Origin: CAYUXF01 sp964448755
GTDB lineage: Bacteria; Margulisbacteria; Termititenacia; Termititenacales; CAYUXF01
Direction of reading: 5' to 3'
DNA length: 29,636 nucleotides
Assembly (NCBI GenBank): GCA_964448755.1
Contig: CAYUXF010000015.1
Coordinates: forward strand, 1-29,636
A model generated the notes under the pieces. The model worked only from the letters and a program-made list of their open reading frames with translations. It was not told where the DNA came from and searched no databases. The translations under genes were made by a program, and so were the position numbers. Positions 1 through 7,896 of the stretch are shown here, in pieces. The first letter of the stretch is position 1, and each line of letters starts with the position of its first letter.

Positions 1-602
1 ATCTGATTGGTCGCTTAAAATACAGAACAAGTTATGGCCAGAACTGTCTGCAGCACTCTATTGAGGTTGCTCACTTGAGCGGCTTTATTGCTCAGGAGCT
101 GGGTGTTAACTATCGTCTGGCTAAAAGGGCCGGCTTGTTACACGATATCGGCAAAGCGGTCGATTTTGAGCAAGAGGGAACACACGCGCAAATTGGCGGC
201 ATGATCCTCAAAAAAGTTGGCGAGTCGGAAGACGTTATTCACGCGGTAGTGGCTCACCACGAAGATATTCAGCCGCAGACGGTGGAAGCGGTTATTGTCC
301 TGGTTGCCGATGCTCTTTCTGCGGCCAGACCAGGTGCCAGAAGTGAATCTGTGGAAAATTATGTCAAACGGCTTGTTAAGCTGGAAGGTATTGCTAATTC
401 TTTTGACGGTGTTGAAAAGAGCTTTGCTGTTCAGGCTGGTCGCGAGATACGCGTAATGTTGAAACCAGAAAAAGTTGACGATGAAGGTGCTGCTAAAATG
501 GCGCGTGATATTGCCAGAAAAATAGAAGCAGAAATGGAATATCCCGGTCAGATAAAAGTTTCTGTTATTAGAGAGACCAGAGTGCAAGAATTTGCTAAAT
601 AA
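1..602 (+). CDS. rny: Ribonuclease Y, C-terminal part (5' end outside window)
   Basis: Membrane-anchored endoribonuclease that starts mRNA decay. The frame is open from the window edge (first whole codon at position 3), and the peptide just before the TTG at 75 (LIGRLKYRTSYGQN, then QHSIEVAHL) is typical RNase Y HD-domain sequence, so that TTG is internal. The HD metal motif follows as LLHDIGKAVD, with the later AHHED segment of the phosphohydrolase domain, and the tail resembles the conserved RNase Y end (GQIKVSVIRETRVQEFAK). The N-terminal membrane helix, coiled coil and KH domain lie upstream of the window. The stop overlaps the next start (TAATG), so translation is probably coupled to the ymdB-like gene, the same order as in many Firmicutes. 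Identification is firm; only the truncation limits it. Confidence 0.95.
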   Translation, partial: LIGRLKYRTSYGQNCLQHSIEVAHLSGFIAQELGVNYRLAKRAGLLHDIGKAVDFEQEGTHAQIGGMILKKVGESEDVIHAVVAHHEDIQPQTVEAVIVLVADALSAARPGARSESVENYVKRLVKLEGIANSFDGVEKSFAVQAGREIRVMLKPEKVDDEGAAKMARDIARKIEAEMEYPGQIKVSVIRETRVQEFAK

Positions 603-1399
603 TGTCAATGTTTAAAGTTTTATTTATTGGCGATATTGTCGGTAAAATTGGCCGGAAAGCGGCAGCGCTGGTGCTGCCGGAACTTAAGAAAAAATATAAT
701 TTTGATCTGGTCCTTGCCAATGCCGAGAATTCCGCCGCCGGATTTGGGATTACTTTAAAGGTTTATGATACGCTGATCAATGAACTGCAGATCGATCTTT
801 TGACCAGCGGCAATCATATCTGGGACAAAAAAGAAACCAAGACCGAAATAGATAAAATGGAAAAGTTAGTTCGCCCGTTGAATTATCCGCTTTGTCTCCA
901 TGGCAGCGGCGTCAAGATCATTAAAAAGAACGGCGTCCGTTTTTGTGTTATTAATGTAATGGGCCGGGTCTTTGTTAATTATCATCTGGACTGTCCGTTC
1001 CAGGTCTTAGAGGCCCAGCTCAAAGAGCTTGCCGGTAAATATGACATTTGCTTAGTTGATATTCATGCCGAGGCGACATCTGAAAAACAAGCTTTTGCCC
1101 ATTATTTTGCCGGCCGGGTTTCCGCGGTTATTGGCACGCACACTCATGTTCAAACCGCCGATGAAATTATTTTAGCGCCCGGGACCGCCTATATAAGCGA
1201 TGCCGGCATGGTCGGCGCCCAGGAGAGTGTTTTAGGTATGGATAAAGAGGCGGCCATTGAGCGTTTTTTGCGCGGTACTTCGGAGCGTTTTTCCGTGCCG
1301 GAAAAAGGTCGGACCGTTTTTAACGCTGTTTATCTGGAGTTTGATGAAAAATATCAGCCGGTTAAAATAGAGCGAATAAAAGAAGAGGTAACAATTTAA
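602..1399 (+). CDS. ymdB: YmdB-family metallophosphoesterase (TIGR00282 type)
   Basis: 265-aa dinuclear-metal phosphodiesterase of the YmdB/DR1281 family. Members hydrolyse 2',3'-cyclic nucleotides in vitro and affect RNA turnover and biofilm behaviour in Bacillus. All expected ligands are visible: D11 in FIGDIVG, E42-N43 in ANAENSAAGFG, N71-H72 in SGNHIWD, H155 in DIHAEATSE, and H180/H182 in GTHTHVQTADE. YISDAGMVG is the family signature near the C-terminus. Length matches the family. The start overlaps the rny stop, and its own stop overlaps the next start (TAATG at 1397-1401), so the three RNA-related genes form one translationally coupled unit. The physiological substrate in this organism is unknown. 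Confidence 0.93.
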   Translation: MSMFKVLFIGDIVGKIGRKAAALVLPELKKKYNFDLVLANAENSAAGFGITLKVYDTLINELQIDLLTSGNHIWDKKETKTEIDKMEKLVRPLNYPLCLHGSGVKIIKKNGVRFCVINVMGRVFVNYHLDCPFQVLEAQLKELAGKYDICLVDIHAEATSEKQAFAHYFAGRVSAVIGTHTHVQTADEIILAPGTAYISDAGMVGAQESVLGMDKEAAIERFLRGTSERFSVPEKGRTVFNAVYLEFDEKYQPVKIERIKEEVTI

Positions 1400-2346
1400 T
1401 GGCTAAAAAAATGATCAAAGATCTGAAAAAAGAAGAGATTATTGACGCTGTTTTTATTGTTAAGACCAGAGATAAAAAAGTCACCAGGACCGGCAGTGAG
1501 TATGTTGTGCTGACGTTGGTCGACGGCAGTGGCGAGATCGAGGGGCGGATGTGGGACTCTTTTGCCGATATTTATCCTTTGATCGTTGAAAATGCTATTG
1601 TGCGTGTTTATGCTGATGTCAGTGAGTTTAATTCCAAATTACAGTTAAATATAAAAAAAATAAAGATCGCAGAAGCTAATGAATACGATCTCGCTGACCT
1701 TATTCCGCACACGGCTAAAGATATTAATAAGATGTTTGCCGACCTATTAGCGATAGTAGATAGCTTTAATGATCCTGATTATAAAAAATTATTACAGACT
1801 TTTTTTACCGATGCTGAGTTTGTGGCAAAATTCAAAAAAGCGCCGGCGGCGGTCAATATGCACTCCGCCTGTTTGGGCGGCCTTTTAGAACATACCAGTA
1901 ATTTGCTCACTTTAGCGCTTTTTGTCTGCGGTGAATACCCCGCTATTAATAGAGATCTGTTGTTGAGCGGTGTTATTTTGCATGATATTGGCAAGACCTC
2001 GGAACTGGAATATGCTAGGGCTTTTAATTATTCTACAGAAGGGAAGCTCGTTGGGCATATTGCCCAGGCTTTTTTAATGATCAATAAAAAGATTGATTCA
2101 CTCGGTACTTTTGATAATTTAAAAAAGATCAAGCTGGAACATTTAATCCTTTCACATCACGGTTTGCCGGAATTCGGCGCGGTAAAAACGCCCATGACAC
2201 TGGAAGCAGTTGTTCTGCATCAGCTGGATAACTTAGAGGCTAAAATTACCGGTTTTTCTGAGTTTGTGGCAAAAAACCCTCCAGATGACAAAGGCTGGAC
2301 GCCGCGCTCCTATATGTTTGACAATAGAGAGCTTTTTATTGGCTAA
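1399..2346 (+). CDS. yhaM: YhaM-like 3'-5' exoribonuclease (OB-fold + HD domain)
   Basis: 315 aa, the same size as Bacillus YhaM, a 3'-5' exoribonuclease acting on single-stranded RNA and DNA. An OB-fold nucleic-acid-binding domain covers about residues 10-95 (YVVLTLVDGSGEIEGRMWD is the typical core). An HD phosphohydrolase domain follows, with GGLLEHT at about 160-166, the metal pair H195-D196 in VILHDIGKTSEL, and LSHHG further on. It overlaps ymdB by one base and is the last gene of the unit. With RNase Y (endonuclease) and YmdB the operon could supply several steps of RNA decay; that functional link is inference. An HD-type nucleotidase is the alternative, but the OB+HD architecture favours YhaM. 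Confidence 0.88.
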   Translation: MAKKMIKDLKKEEIIDAVFIVKTRDKKVTRTGSEYVVLTLVDGSGEIEGRMWDSFADIYPLIVENAIVRVYADVSEFNSKLQLNIKKIKIAEANEYDLADLIPHTAKDINKMFADLLAIVDSFNDPDYKKLLQTFFTDAEFVAKFKKAPAAVNMHSACLGGLLEHTSNLLTLALFVCGEYPAINRDLLLSGVILHDIGKTSELEYARAFNYSTEGKLVGHIAQAFLMINKKIDSLGTFDNLKKIKLEHLILSHHGLPEFGAVKTPMTLEAVVLHQLDNLEAKITGFSEFVAKNPPDDKGWTPRSYMFDNRELFIG

Positions 2347-2444
2347 ATAGGAACTTATTTACTCTATCTAGCCTTAAATAAAGTTACACTGCTCCCAAAA
2401 AACAAGCAGACAAGAACTTCTTTTTATCTTTCTATATTTTTCAA

Positions 2445-2473
2445 TTGCTAAACTTGCTTAATAGTTTTATAAT
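2445..2473 (+). promoter_or_regulatory. Sigma-70-type promoter of the aminotransferase-serA operon
   Basis: TTGCTA (2445-2450), a 17-bp spacer, and a perfect TATAAT (2468-2473). The predicted start of transcription is near 2480, giving a leader of about 55 nt before the ATG at 2535. The rest of the 188-bp gap after yhaM holds only weak inverted repeats and no convincing terminator. Confidence 0.7.
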
Positions 2474-2534
2474 TCACTCTCTTTTAGAGGATTATTTTTT
2501 AGAGTTTTTCAGATCAAAATACAGGGAGGCAGAA

Positions 2535-3695
2535 ATGAAAAAATTTGTTAGTCCATTTTTAATGATCCCGGGGCCGACACCAGTACCGCACGAAGTTGCT
2601 TTAGCAGCTGCCAAAGATATGATCGGTCACCGTTCTGGTGCTTTTAAGAATACCATGAAAGATCTTACAGAAAAATTAAAACAGCTGTTTGAGACCAAAC
2701 AGGATGTTGTTTTGTTGACTTCTTCCGGTACCGGCGGTATGGAGGCGGCGGTTTGCTGTTCTTTTTCTAAAGGTGAAAAAGTGCTGGTCGCTTCGGTCGG
2801 TAACTTTGGTAAAAGATGGTCTAAGATAGCTAAAACTTACGGCTTAGAAGTTGAAATGCTGGAATATTATGCCGGTCAGTCGGTTGATCCTTCGGCGGTT
2901 AAAGCTATTTTAACTAAGGACACCGAGAAAAAAATTAAAGGTGTGCTTTTTCAAATGAATGAAACTTCAACAGCTGTACTTAATGATGTGGAAGAGATCG
3001 CTAAAGTAGCTAAAGCTCACGGCTGTTTAGTAGTTGTCGATGCTATTTCCGGCTTTTTAGCTTCGCCGCTTAAATTTGATGAATGGGGTTTGGATATTGC
3101 CATTGCCGGTTCACAAAAAGCTTTTATGGTGCCGCCGGGATTAGCCGCTGTGGCAGTTTCTGCTAAAGCTTATGAGGCTTTTCAAAAATCCGATCTGCCT
3201 AAATTTTATTTTGATCTTAAAGCGGCTGTCGATCAGTCGCGCGAAGGGCAGACGCCCTGGACACCGGCGGTTGGGCTGGTTAACAGTATGGTTGCCGCTG
3301 TCAATATGATGCTGGCTGAAGGGATTGATTCCGTCATGGCCAGACATGAAATGTTGATGAAAGCGGTAAGAGCCGCGGCCAGATCGATGGGCTTAAAGTT
3401 ATTAAATGAAGATGACAATAGCGCTTCGCGTGCCGTTACTGCCATTAAAGCTCCGGAAGGGATCGATGCCGAAGAAATTAGAAAAATTATGCGCGAAGAC
3501 TATGGCATTACTTTAGCTGGCGGACAGGGTGACCTTAAAGGAAAAATTTTCAGAGTTGGGCATCTTGGCTATATTGACTTCAAAGAAATTATTGCCATGA
3601 TCGCTTGTCTGGAAATGGTTTTGACCAGACTTAAGGTTAACGTTAAATGGGGGCAGGGTGTGCAGGCTGTTCAAGATGTTATGATGAAATATTAA
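2535..3695 (+). CDS. Class V aminotransferase (serine/alanine-glyoxylate or phosphoserine type)
   Basis: 386-aa PLP-dependent fold-type I aminotransferase of the alanine-glyoxylate/serine-pyruvate group. Visible are the N-terminal MIPGPTPVP motif, the phosphate-binding loop SSGTGGMEAAV, the cofactor Asp D169 in VVVDAISGF, and the Schiff-base lysine K195 in AGSQKAFM. I chose the ATG at 2535 because AGGGAGG lies at 2523-2529. The frame stays open 30 codons further upstream, but that stretch contains the promoter and does not resemble the family. The serA gene starts 19 nt downstream, so this is probably the transaminase step in serine (or serine/glyoxylate/glycine) metabolism, possibly standing in for SerC. 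The exact amino donor and acceptor cannot be read from sequence. Confidence 0.88.
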   Translation: MKKFVSPFLMIPGPTPVPHEVALAAAKDMIGHRSGAFKNTMKDLTEKLKQLFETKQDVVLLTSSGTGGMEAAVCCSFSKGEKVLVASVGNFGKRWSKIAKTYGLEVEMLEYYAGQSVDPSAVKAILTKDTEKKIKGVLFQMNETSTAVLNDVEEIAKVAKAHGCLVVVDAISGFLASPLKFDEWGLDIAIAGSQKAFMVPPGLAAVAVSAKAYEAFQKSDLPKFYFDLKAAVDQSREGQTPWTPAVGLVNSMVAAVNMMLAEGIDSVMARHEMLMKAVRAAARSMGLKLLNEDDNSASRAVTAIKAPEGIDAEEIRKIMREDYGITLAGGQGDLKGKIFRVGHLGYIDFKEIIAMIACLEMVLTRLKVNVKWGQGVQAVQDVMMKY

Positions 3696-3714
3696 ATCCA
3701 GGGAGTGATCGCAG

Positions 3715-5310
3715 ATGACATATAAAGTATTATCGAGTGATAAATTATCTGAAAAAGGGCTGGAGGTTATTCGGCAGGCCGGTTTTGTTATTGAGCAAAA
3801 ACCGGGGCTTTCAGAGGATGAGCTAGTTGCGATCATCCCGGAATACGATGCGTTAATTATTCGCAGTGAGACGACGGTGACGCCAAAAATTATTAACGCG
3901 GCGGCTAAGCTTAAAATAATTGGCCGGGCTGGTGTTGGCGTAGACAATGTTGATCTGCCCGCAGCAACAGCTAAAGGTATTATTGTTGTTAACTCACCCG
4001 AAGGCAATACTATTGCTGCTGCTGAGCATACTATTGCCATGATGCTTGCTATGGCCAGAAAAATACCGCAGGCTTACTGCAGTTTGGTTAAAGAACATCA
4101 GTGGGATCGCGCTAAGTTTAAAGGGATAGAAGTTTACGGCAAAACTCTTGGTATTGTCGGTCTTGGTAAGATCGGGTCACATGTTGCCAAATGCGCTGTT
4201 GGCCTGGGGATGAACGTCATTGCTTATGATCCTTTTGCTTCCAAAGAACATGCCGAGGCTATTGGCGCAGCGCTTTTTGAACAGGTAGATGATATTTTAA
4301 AAACAGCTGATTTTATTTCCTTTCATATCCCTAAAACACCGGAAACGCAAGGGATGATCAATAAAGATAAATTTGCGCTGATGAAAAAAGGGGTCATGAT
4401 AATTAACTGTGCCCGCGGCGGGATTATTGTAGAAGATGATCTGGCAGAGGCTTGTAAAAGTGGCAAAGTTGCTGCAGCCGCTGTGGATGTTTTTGCTAAA
4501 GAACCGACGACAGAATCGCCTCTTTTTGACTGCGACAATGTAGTTGCCGTGCCGCATTTGGGTGCTTCTACAACTGAAGCGCAGGTCAATGTGGCGGTTG
4601 ATGTAGCTGAGCAAATTGTTAAAGTTCTCAATGGCGGTGATCCTTCGGCACCGGTCAATATTCCGACAATGAAGCCGGCTTTAATTGATCCGGTCCGTCC
4701 TTATATTAACTTAGCAGAAAAGCTCGGCAAGTATATTGGTCAGGTTATTGAAGGGAAGTTTGCCGGCATTGAAGTTACTTATTTTGGTGAATTGGCCGAG
4801 CTCAATGTGGCGCCCCTTTCTACAATAATTTTAAAAGGTGTTTTGGAGTCTATTAACCCGGAAGGAAATGTTAACTTTGTTAACGCACCTATTTTTGCCA
4901 GAGAAAAAAATATTGTAATTAAAGAAAGTAAAGTAGAGAATAAGTCCGATTATTTAAATGCCATTTCTATCAAGGTCCTTGATGGGGACAGAACCAAAAG
5001 CGTTACCGGAACTCTTTACGCTTCAATAGGTGAGCGTATTGTAGAGGTGGCCGGCTATAAAATAGAAGCTGTACCGGAAGGTAATTTGCTAAAAATCAAC
5101 AACCAGGATAAGCCGGGTATTGTTGGTAAACTAGGCGAGATCTTAGGCAAGAATAAAATTAATATCGCCGGTATGCAGGTAGGTCGTGATCAGAAAAAAG
5201 GACATGCGGTCATGCTGATCAACGTCGATTCTGAAATTCCGGAGAATGTCCTGCAGGAGATCTCCGCTATTGACGGCATTACCGAAAAAGCCAAACTGAT
5301 CAGGTTTTAA
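3715..5310 (+). CDS. serA: D-3-phosphoglycerate dehydrogenase, long ACT-domain form
   Basis: First committed step of serine synthesis: 3-phosphoglycerate to 3-phosphohydroxypyruvate with NAD. 531 aa, the usual length of the long (type 1) form: catalytic and Rossmann domains, an intervening ASB domain (about 320-450), and a C-terminal ACT domain (about 458-531, starting LLKINNQDKPGIVG), normally the serine-feedback site. The nucleotide-binding loop is G149-L-G151-K-I-G154. Catalytic residues are R234 (NCARGG), E263 (AKEPT) and H281 (VPHLGAST). SD GGGAGTGA precedes the ATG. It lies 19 nt behind the aminotransferase and shares its promoter. SerB is not in the window. Confidence 0.96.
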   Translation: MTYKVLSSDKLSEKGLEVIRQAGFVIEQKPGLSEDELVAIIPEYDALIIRSETTVTPKIINAAAKLKIIGRAGVGVDNVDLPAATAKGIIVVNSPEGNTIAAAEHTIAMMLAMARKIPQAYCSLVKEHQWDRAKFKGIEVYGKTLGIVGLGKIGSHVAKCAVGLGMNVIAYDPFASKEHAEAIGAALFEQVDDILKTADFISFHIPKTPETQGMINKDKFALMKKGVMIINCARGGIIVEDDLAEACKSGKVAAAAVDVFAKEPTTESPLFDCDNVVAVPHLGASTTEAQVNVAVDVAEQIVKVLNGGDPSAPVNIPTMKPALIDPVRPYINLAEKLGKYIGQVIEGKFAGIEVTYFGELAELNVAPLSTIILKGVLESINPEGNVNFVNAPIFAREKNIVIKESKVENKSDYLNAISIKVLDGDRTKSVTGTLYASIGERIVEVAGYKIEAVPEGNLLKINNQDKPGIVGKLGEILGKNKINIAGMQVGRDQKKGHAVMLINVDSEIPENVLQEISAIDGITEKAKLIRF

Positions 5311-5312
5311 GT

Positions 5313-5341
5313 TCGACGGTTCTCTTTTTTTTTGAGATAAT
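5313..5341 (+). promoter_or_regulatory. Promoter abutting the prepilin peptidase start
   Basis: TCGACG (5313-5318), 17-bp spacer, and GATAAT (5336-5341) preceded by TG at 5333-5334 (extended -10). Only 6 nt separate the hexamer from the ATG at 5348 and no SD is present, so the mRNA would be leaderless. Confidence 0.5.
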
Positions 5342-5347
5342 TTTCTC

Positions 5348-6091
5348 ATGAAAATTTTATGGGCTTTTTTATTGTCAGCTGTGGCCGCTTCTTTTTTTGG
5401 CATGCTGATCTATCGTTTAAATAATGGTATTTCTCTTTTTAAACCGGCCCGTTCTTTTTGTCCTGAGTGCCGCCGGCAATTGAACTGGCTTGATCTGCTG
5501 CCGCTTTTTGGTTATCTTTTTTTAAAGGGAAATTGCCGATATTGCGGAAAAAAGATAACACCCTATTATTTTTTGCTGGAAATAATTTTTATTGGACTGA
5601 CTTTATTAATGTTGTTTTATAAGCTGCCCTTCTCTTTAATTGGCTTGTCATTAACTTTGGTCGTTATTTTTTTCTCGGATCTTCGTTACCGGGAGATTCC
5701 CTATACTTTTATGTTGTTACTTTTATTTTTTGTACTTTATGATCTTTATCCTGCCTATTTTTGGCCGCTACAGAATCTGCTGATGATCTTGATATTTTAT
5801 TTGTTTATTATTTTGCTGGAAAAATTTTATTATCAACGAGAGGTTTTTGGCCGGGCCGATATTATTCTGTTTTTTATAATGGCTTTTTATTTTAATACCA
5901 GGAACTTTATTTTATTAATGTATCTTTCTTTTATTATCGGCGCTTTATTTTCAATAATATTGATCTTGTTAAAAAAAGTTAATAGAGAGACGGTCTTTCC
6001 TTTTGCCCCATTTATTGTTATTGCTTTTTTCTTAACCAGGTTCTCGGCCGATAAAATTATCAATTGGTATTTCTCTTTAATGGGGTTTTAA
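5348..6091 (+). CDS. Type IV prepilin peptidase (leader peptidase/N-methyltransferase)
   Basis: 247-aa polytopic inner-membrane aspartyl protease that cleaves and methylates type IV pilin-like proteins. The N-terminal methyltransferase-type domain has the zinc tetrad C38, C41, C63, C66. The two catalytic aspartates are D111 (FFSDLRYREIP, the usual D-x-x-x-x-x-I-P context) and D171 in GRAD, a variant of the GxGD motif with Ala for the second Gly. About seven hydrophobic segments follow. The start is the ATG at 5348, the only good candidate; there is no SD but a -10-like hexamer lies immediately upstream. The stop overlaps the next start (TAATG), linking it to two pseudopilin genes that are its likely substrates. 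Confidence 0.93.
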   Translation: MKILWAFLLSAVAASFFGMLIYRLNNGISLFKPARSFCPECRRQLNWLDLLPLFGYLFLKGNCRYCGKKITPYYFLLEIIFIGLTLLMLFYKLPFSLIGLSLTLVVIFFSDLRYREIPYTFMLLLLFFVLYDLYPAYFWPLQNLLMILIFYLFIILLEKFYYQREVFGRADIILFFIMAFYFNTRNFILLMYLSFIIGALFSIILILLKKVNRETVFPFAPFIVIAFFLTRFSADKIINWYFSLMGF

Positions 6092-6507
6092 TGCCTGGCA
6101 AAAAAGGTTTTAGTTTACTGGAAGTTTTAATTGTTTTAGCAATCACCTCCTTTTTTTTACTGGTGGGGGTCCTTTCTTTTAAAAAAGTTCAGGAAAAAAG
6201 TTTAATTAATGGCCAGTTGTCCATCATTATGTCTCAACTAGAATTGGCTCGTAGTGAGGCATTGGCGGCCAATGATGATGTTATAATTGAATCTAGTGGT
6301 AGTTTTTTTTCTGTTGTTGTGCCGGGAAAATTGCCGCGTAAAGTTATTCTCGGCCAGGGCTTCTCTTTACAAGGGCCTAAGCTCGGGTTTACGCTTAACG
6401 GCAATACTAAATATGCCGGGACGCTCTATCTTTATTATTTGAACAAACAACGCTATAAAATAGTTTTAGCACCAGCTACCGGTCTTTTGCGCAGCGAGCC
6501 GCTTTAA
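6091..6507 (+). CDS. Type IV pilin-like pseudopilin (GspH/FimT-like)
   Basis: 138-aa prepilin with a class III signal: a short basic leader MPGKKG, cleavage predicted after G6, then F7-SLLEV with the conserved Glu at mature position 5 (E11) and a hydrophobic helix. The C-terminal part is beta-rich, as in GspH/FimT minor pseudopilins. The frame is open 9 codons further upstream, but the ATG at 6091 gives the canonical leader and overlaps the peptidase stop, so it is preferred. It belongs to a type II secretion or type IV pilus system whose ATPase, platform and secretin genes are not in the window. Confidence 0.88.
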   Translation: MPGKKGFSLLEVLIVLAITSFFLLVGVLSFKKVQEKSLINGQLSIIMSQLELARSEALAANDDVIIESSGSFFSVVVPGKLPRKVILGQGFSLQGPKLGFTLNGNTKYAGTLYLYYLNKQRYKIVLAPATGLLRSEPL

Positions 6508-6508
6508 T

Positions 6509-6760
6509 ATGAAAAAAGCTTTTTCTTATCTGGAAATTTTAATTGCGGTCAGTTTGGCGGCGATCTTTTTTCTTTTGTTGGTTGCCTGGTATGGCAGTTT
6601 TTCTAGAAAAATGGCGCGTACCGAGAGCTATTATACGGAGCGCAATTATCTCATTAATAAAGCGGAAGAGGCCCTGTCTTTTAGTAGTGTAACCAGCGGC
6701 AATTTGATTGCCGGCGAGGTCAGTACCAATAATTTAGTTATTGAATATCTAGGGTATTAA
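6509..6760 (+). CDS. Short type IV pseudopilin-like protein
   Basis: 83 aa with a class III prepilin signal: MKKA then F5-SYLEI, Glu at mature position 5 (E9), and a hydrophobic helix to about residue 27. The globular part is only about 55 residues, shorter than most minor pseudopilins, so it may be reduced or C-terminally lost. It starts 1 nt after the previous stop. It ends 5 nt before the stop of the convergent acyltransferase gene, leaving no room for a terminator. Confidence 0.8.
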   Translation: MKKAFSYLEILIAVSLAAIFFLLLVAWYGSFSRKMARTESYYTERNYLINKAEEALSFSSVTSGNLIAGEVSTNNLVIEYLGY

Positions 6761-6765
6761 GCCAA

Positions 6766-7647
6766 TTAACCAAAGGTTTTTTTTGTTTCGCTTTCCGAAA
6801 GCGGCAGCAGCCATTCATCTGGATGTTTTTTAATGTGTGCTTCAAATATTTCCAGCGCTTTTTGCAGAAGCTCTTCTTCTGTTTTAAAATTTTGTGGATT
6901 AATTATTTCATAGGCTTTGGCTAAATGGAGTGGTTTTTGCTGTCCGCTGATAATAGTAATTGGTATGACCGGTGTCCCAGTTTTTAATGCTAGCGAAGCC
7001 CAGCCGCTGGCTACCGGTAGAGTTTTGCCTAAAAAATTTAAGGGGATATTTTTATCGCTATCGGTCGCGCCGGTATCGGCTGCTAAGACGACCAGTTCAT
7101 TGTTTTTAAAAGCCTTCAGCGTGGACCGGAACATATTCTCTTCTTTAATATTAATTAATTTGACCTTGTTTTTTATTCTAGTTTTGTCCATAAATTGAAT
7201 GAAAAAATTATTTTTGGGGCTGTTAACAATAGCCGTTAATGGATACCCTGACAGGGCCAGACTTCTGGCCAGTAGTTCCCAGTTGCCGCAATGCATACAG
7301 AGCAATAAACCGCCCTGGCCGCCGGCCACGACTTGATCAAGAATTTCTTTTCCTTCCAGCCGCAATATTTTCTTGAGCCACTGGCTGCGCAGCTCACCTA
7401 AATTTAAAATTTCAAAAACATAGCGTGACATTTTTTTTAAATAAGGCTTGACCATTTTTTTGCCGCTGCCCTTGCCATAAATCAAGTCTAAGTTATTGGC
7501 AATAACTTTTTTTAACGGCGAAATGATTAAAATAAAATATAAACACAGTGACAGTTTGCCAATAACAATAAACGCCAAGGCGCCTGGCAAGAAGATGAAA
7601 AAAGGCCTAAATCCGGCTAAAAAGAGATAAAAGATTATTTTTGCCAT
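6766..7647 (-). CDS. Lipid A biosynthesis acyltransferase (LpxL/HtrB family)
   Basis: 293 aa from the ATG at 7647 (296 from an in-frame TTG at 7656). The family transfers a secondary acyl chain to lipid A at the inner face of the cytoplasmic membrane. There is an N-terminal hydrophobic anchor and the catalytic H-x4-E motif in CMHCGNWELLARSL (H122/E127 counted from the TTG), followed by an LPLSESE-type C-terminus. The start is ambiguous: AGGT sits at SD distance from the TTG, but a TAAAAT -10-like hexamer (7657-7662) ends just before that TTG, which fits a near-leaderless ATG start better. The presence of this gene is the main evidence for an LPS-type outer membrane. Confidence 0.87.
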   Translation of the reverse strand: MAKIIFYLFLAGFRPFFIFLPGALAFIVIGKLSLCLYFILIISPLKKVIANNLDLIYGKGSGKKMVKPYLKKMSRYVFEILNLGELRSQWLKKILRLEGKEILDQVVAGGQGGLLLCMHCGNWELLARSLALSGYPLTAIVNSPKNNFFIQFMDKTRIKNKVKLINIKEENMFRSTLKAFKNNELVVLAADTGATDSDKNIPLNFLGKTLPVASGWASLALKTGTPVIPITIISGQQKPLHLAKAYEIINPQNFKTEEELLQKALEIFEAHIKKHPDEWLLPLSESETKKTFG

Positions 7648-7656
7648 ATTGTGCAA

Positions 7657-7685
7657 ATTTTACCTGAAAAGTTTAAAAATGGACA
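7657..7685 (-). promoter_or_regulatory. Candidate promoter of the acyltransferase gene
   Basis: On the minus strand: TGTCCA (7680-7685), 17-bp spacer, TAAAAT (7657-7662). The ATG at 7647 follows after 9 nt, implying a leader of a few nucleotides. The -35 match is weak. Confidence 0.4.
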
Positions 7686-7763
7686 GAAAAGAGCTCTTTT
7701 TACCCCGATAAGCTGGCATATATTTTTCAATATTTAAGACAGCTCATTGTCGGGAGGTTGATC

Positions 7764-7892
7764 ATGCAAATAGAAATGTTAGAACAATTAATTAACGAAG
7801 CACTGAAGAAAAAAGAGAAGAAAGAGACTAGTTTTAAATATGAACTGAATATTGGGGATTATCCTATTAAAATAACCATGGGTGTTAATTAA
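7764..7892 (+). CDS. Small hypothetical protein, 42 aa
   Basis: A 42-codon ORF from ATG 7764 to TAA 7892 with a strong SD, GGGAGG (7752-7757), 6 nt before the start. I do not recognise the product. It begins MQIEMLEQLINEALKKKEKK, a charged amphipathic helix, and ends in a short beta-like stretch (YELNIGDYPIKITMGVN). No signal peptide or membrane segment is seen. It is divergent from the acyltransferase and convergent with coaX, ending 4 nt before the coaX stop. A TATATT at 7719-7724 could be its -10. The SD quality and the clean fit into the gap argue that it is real. Confidence 0.6.
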   Translation: MQIEMLEQLINEALKKKEKKETSFKYELNIGDYPIKITMGVN

Positions 7893-7896
7893 GATC

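Noticed and set aside
75..602. TTG at 75 as the start of a short HD protein
   Set aside because: The same frame is open to the window edge and encodes RNase Y sequence upstream of it.
138..608. Long antisense open frame over rny, and similar antisense frames elsewhere
   Set aside because: Shadow of a well-conserved gene; no SD, no recognisable domain.
2388..2408. CTGCT/AGCAG inverted repeat after yhaM
   Set aside because: 5-bp stem with an 11-nt loop and no adjoining T-run; not a convincing terminator.
2445..2534. 30-codon N-terminal extension of the aminotransferase
   Set aside because: It would start on the TTG of the -35 element, runs through the -10, and lacks an SD; AGGGAGG supports the ATG at 2535.
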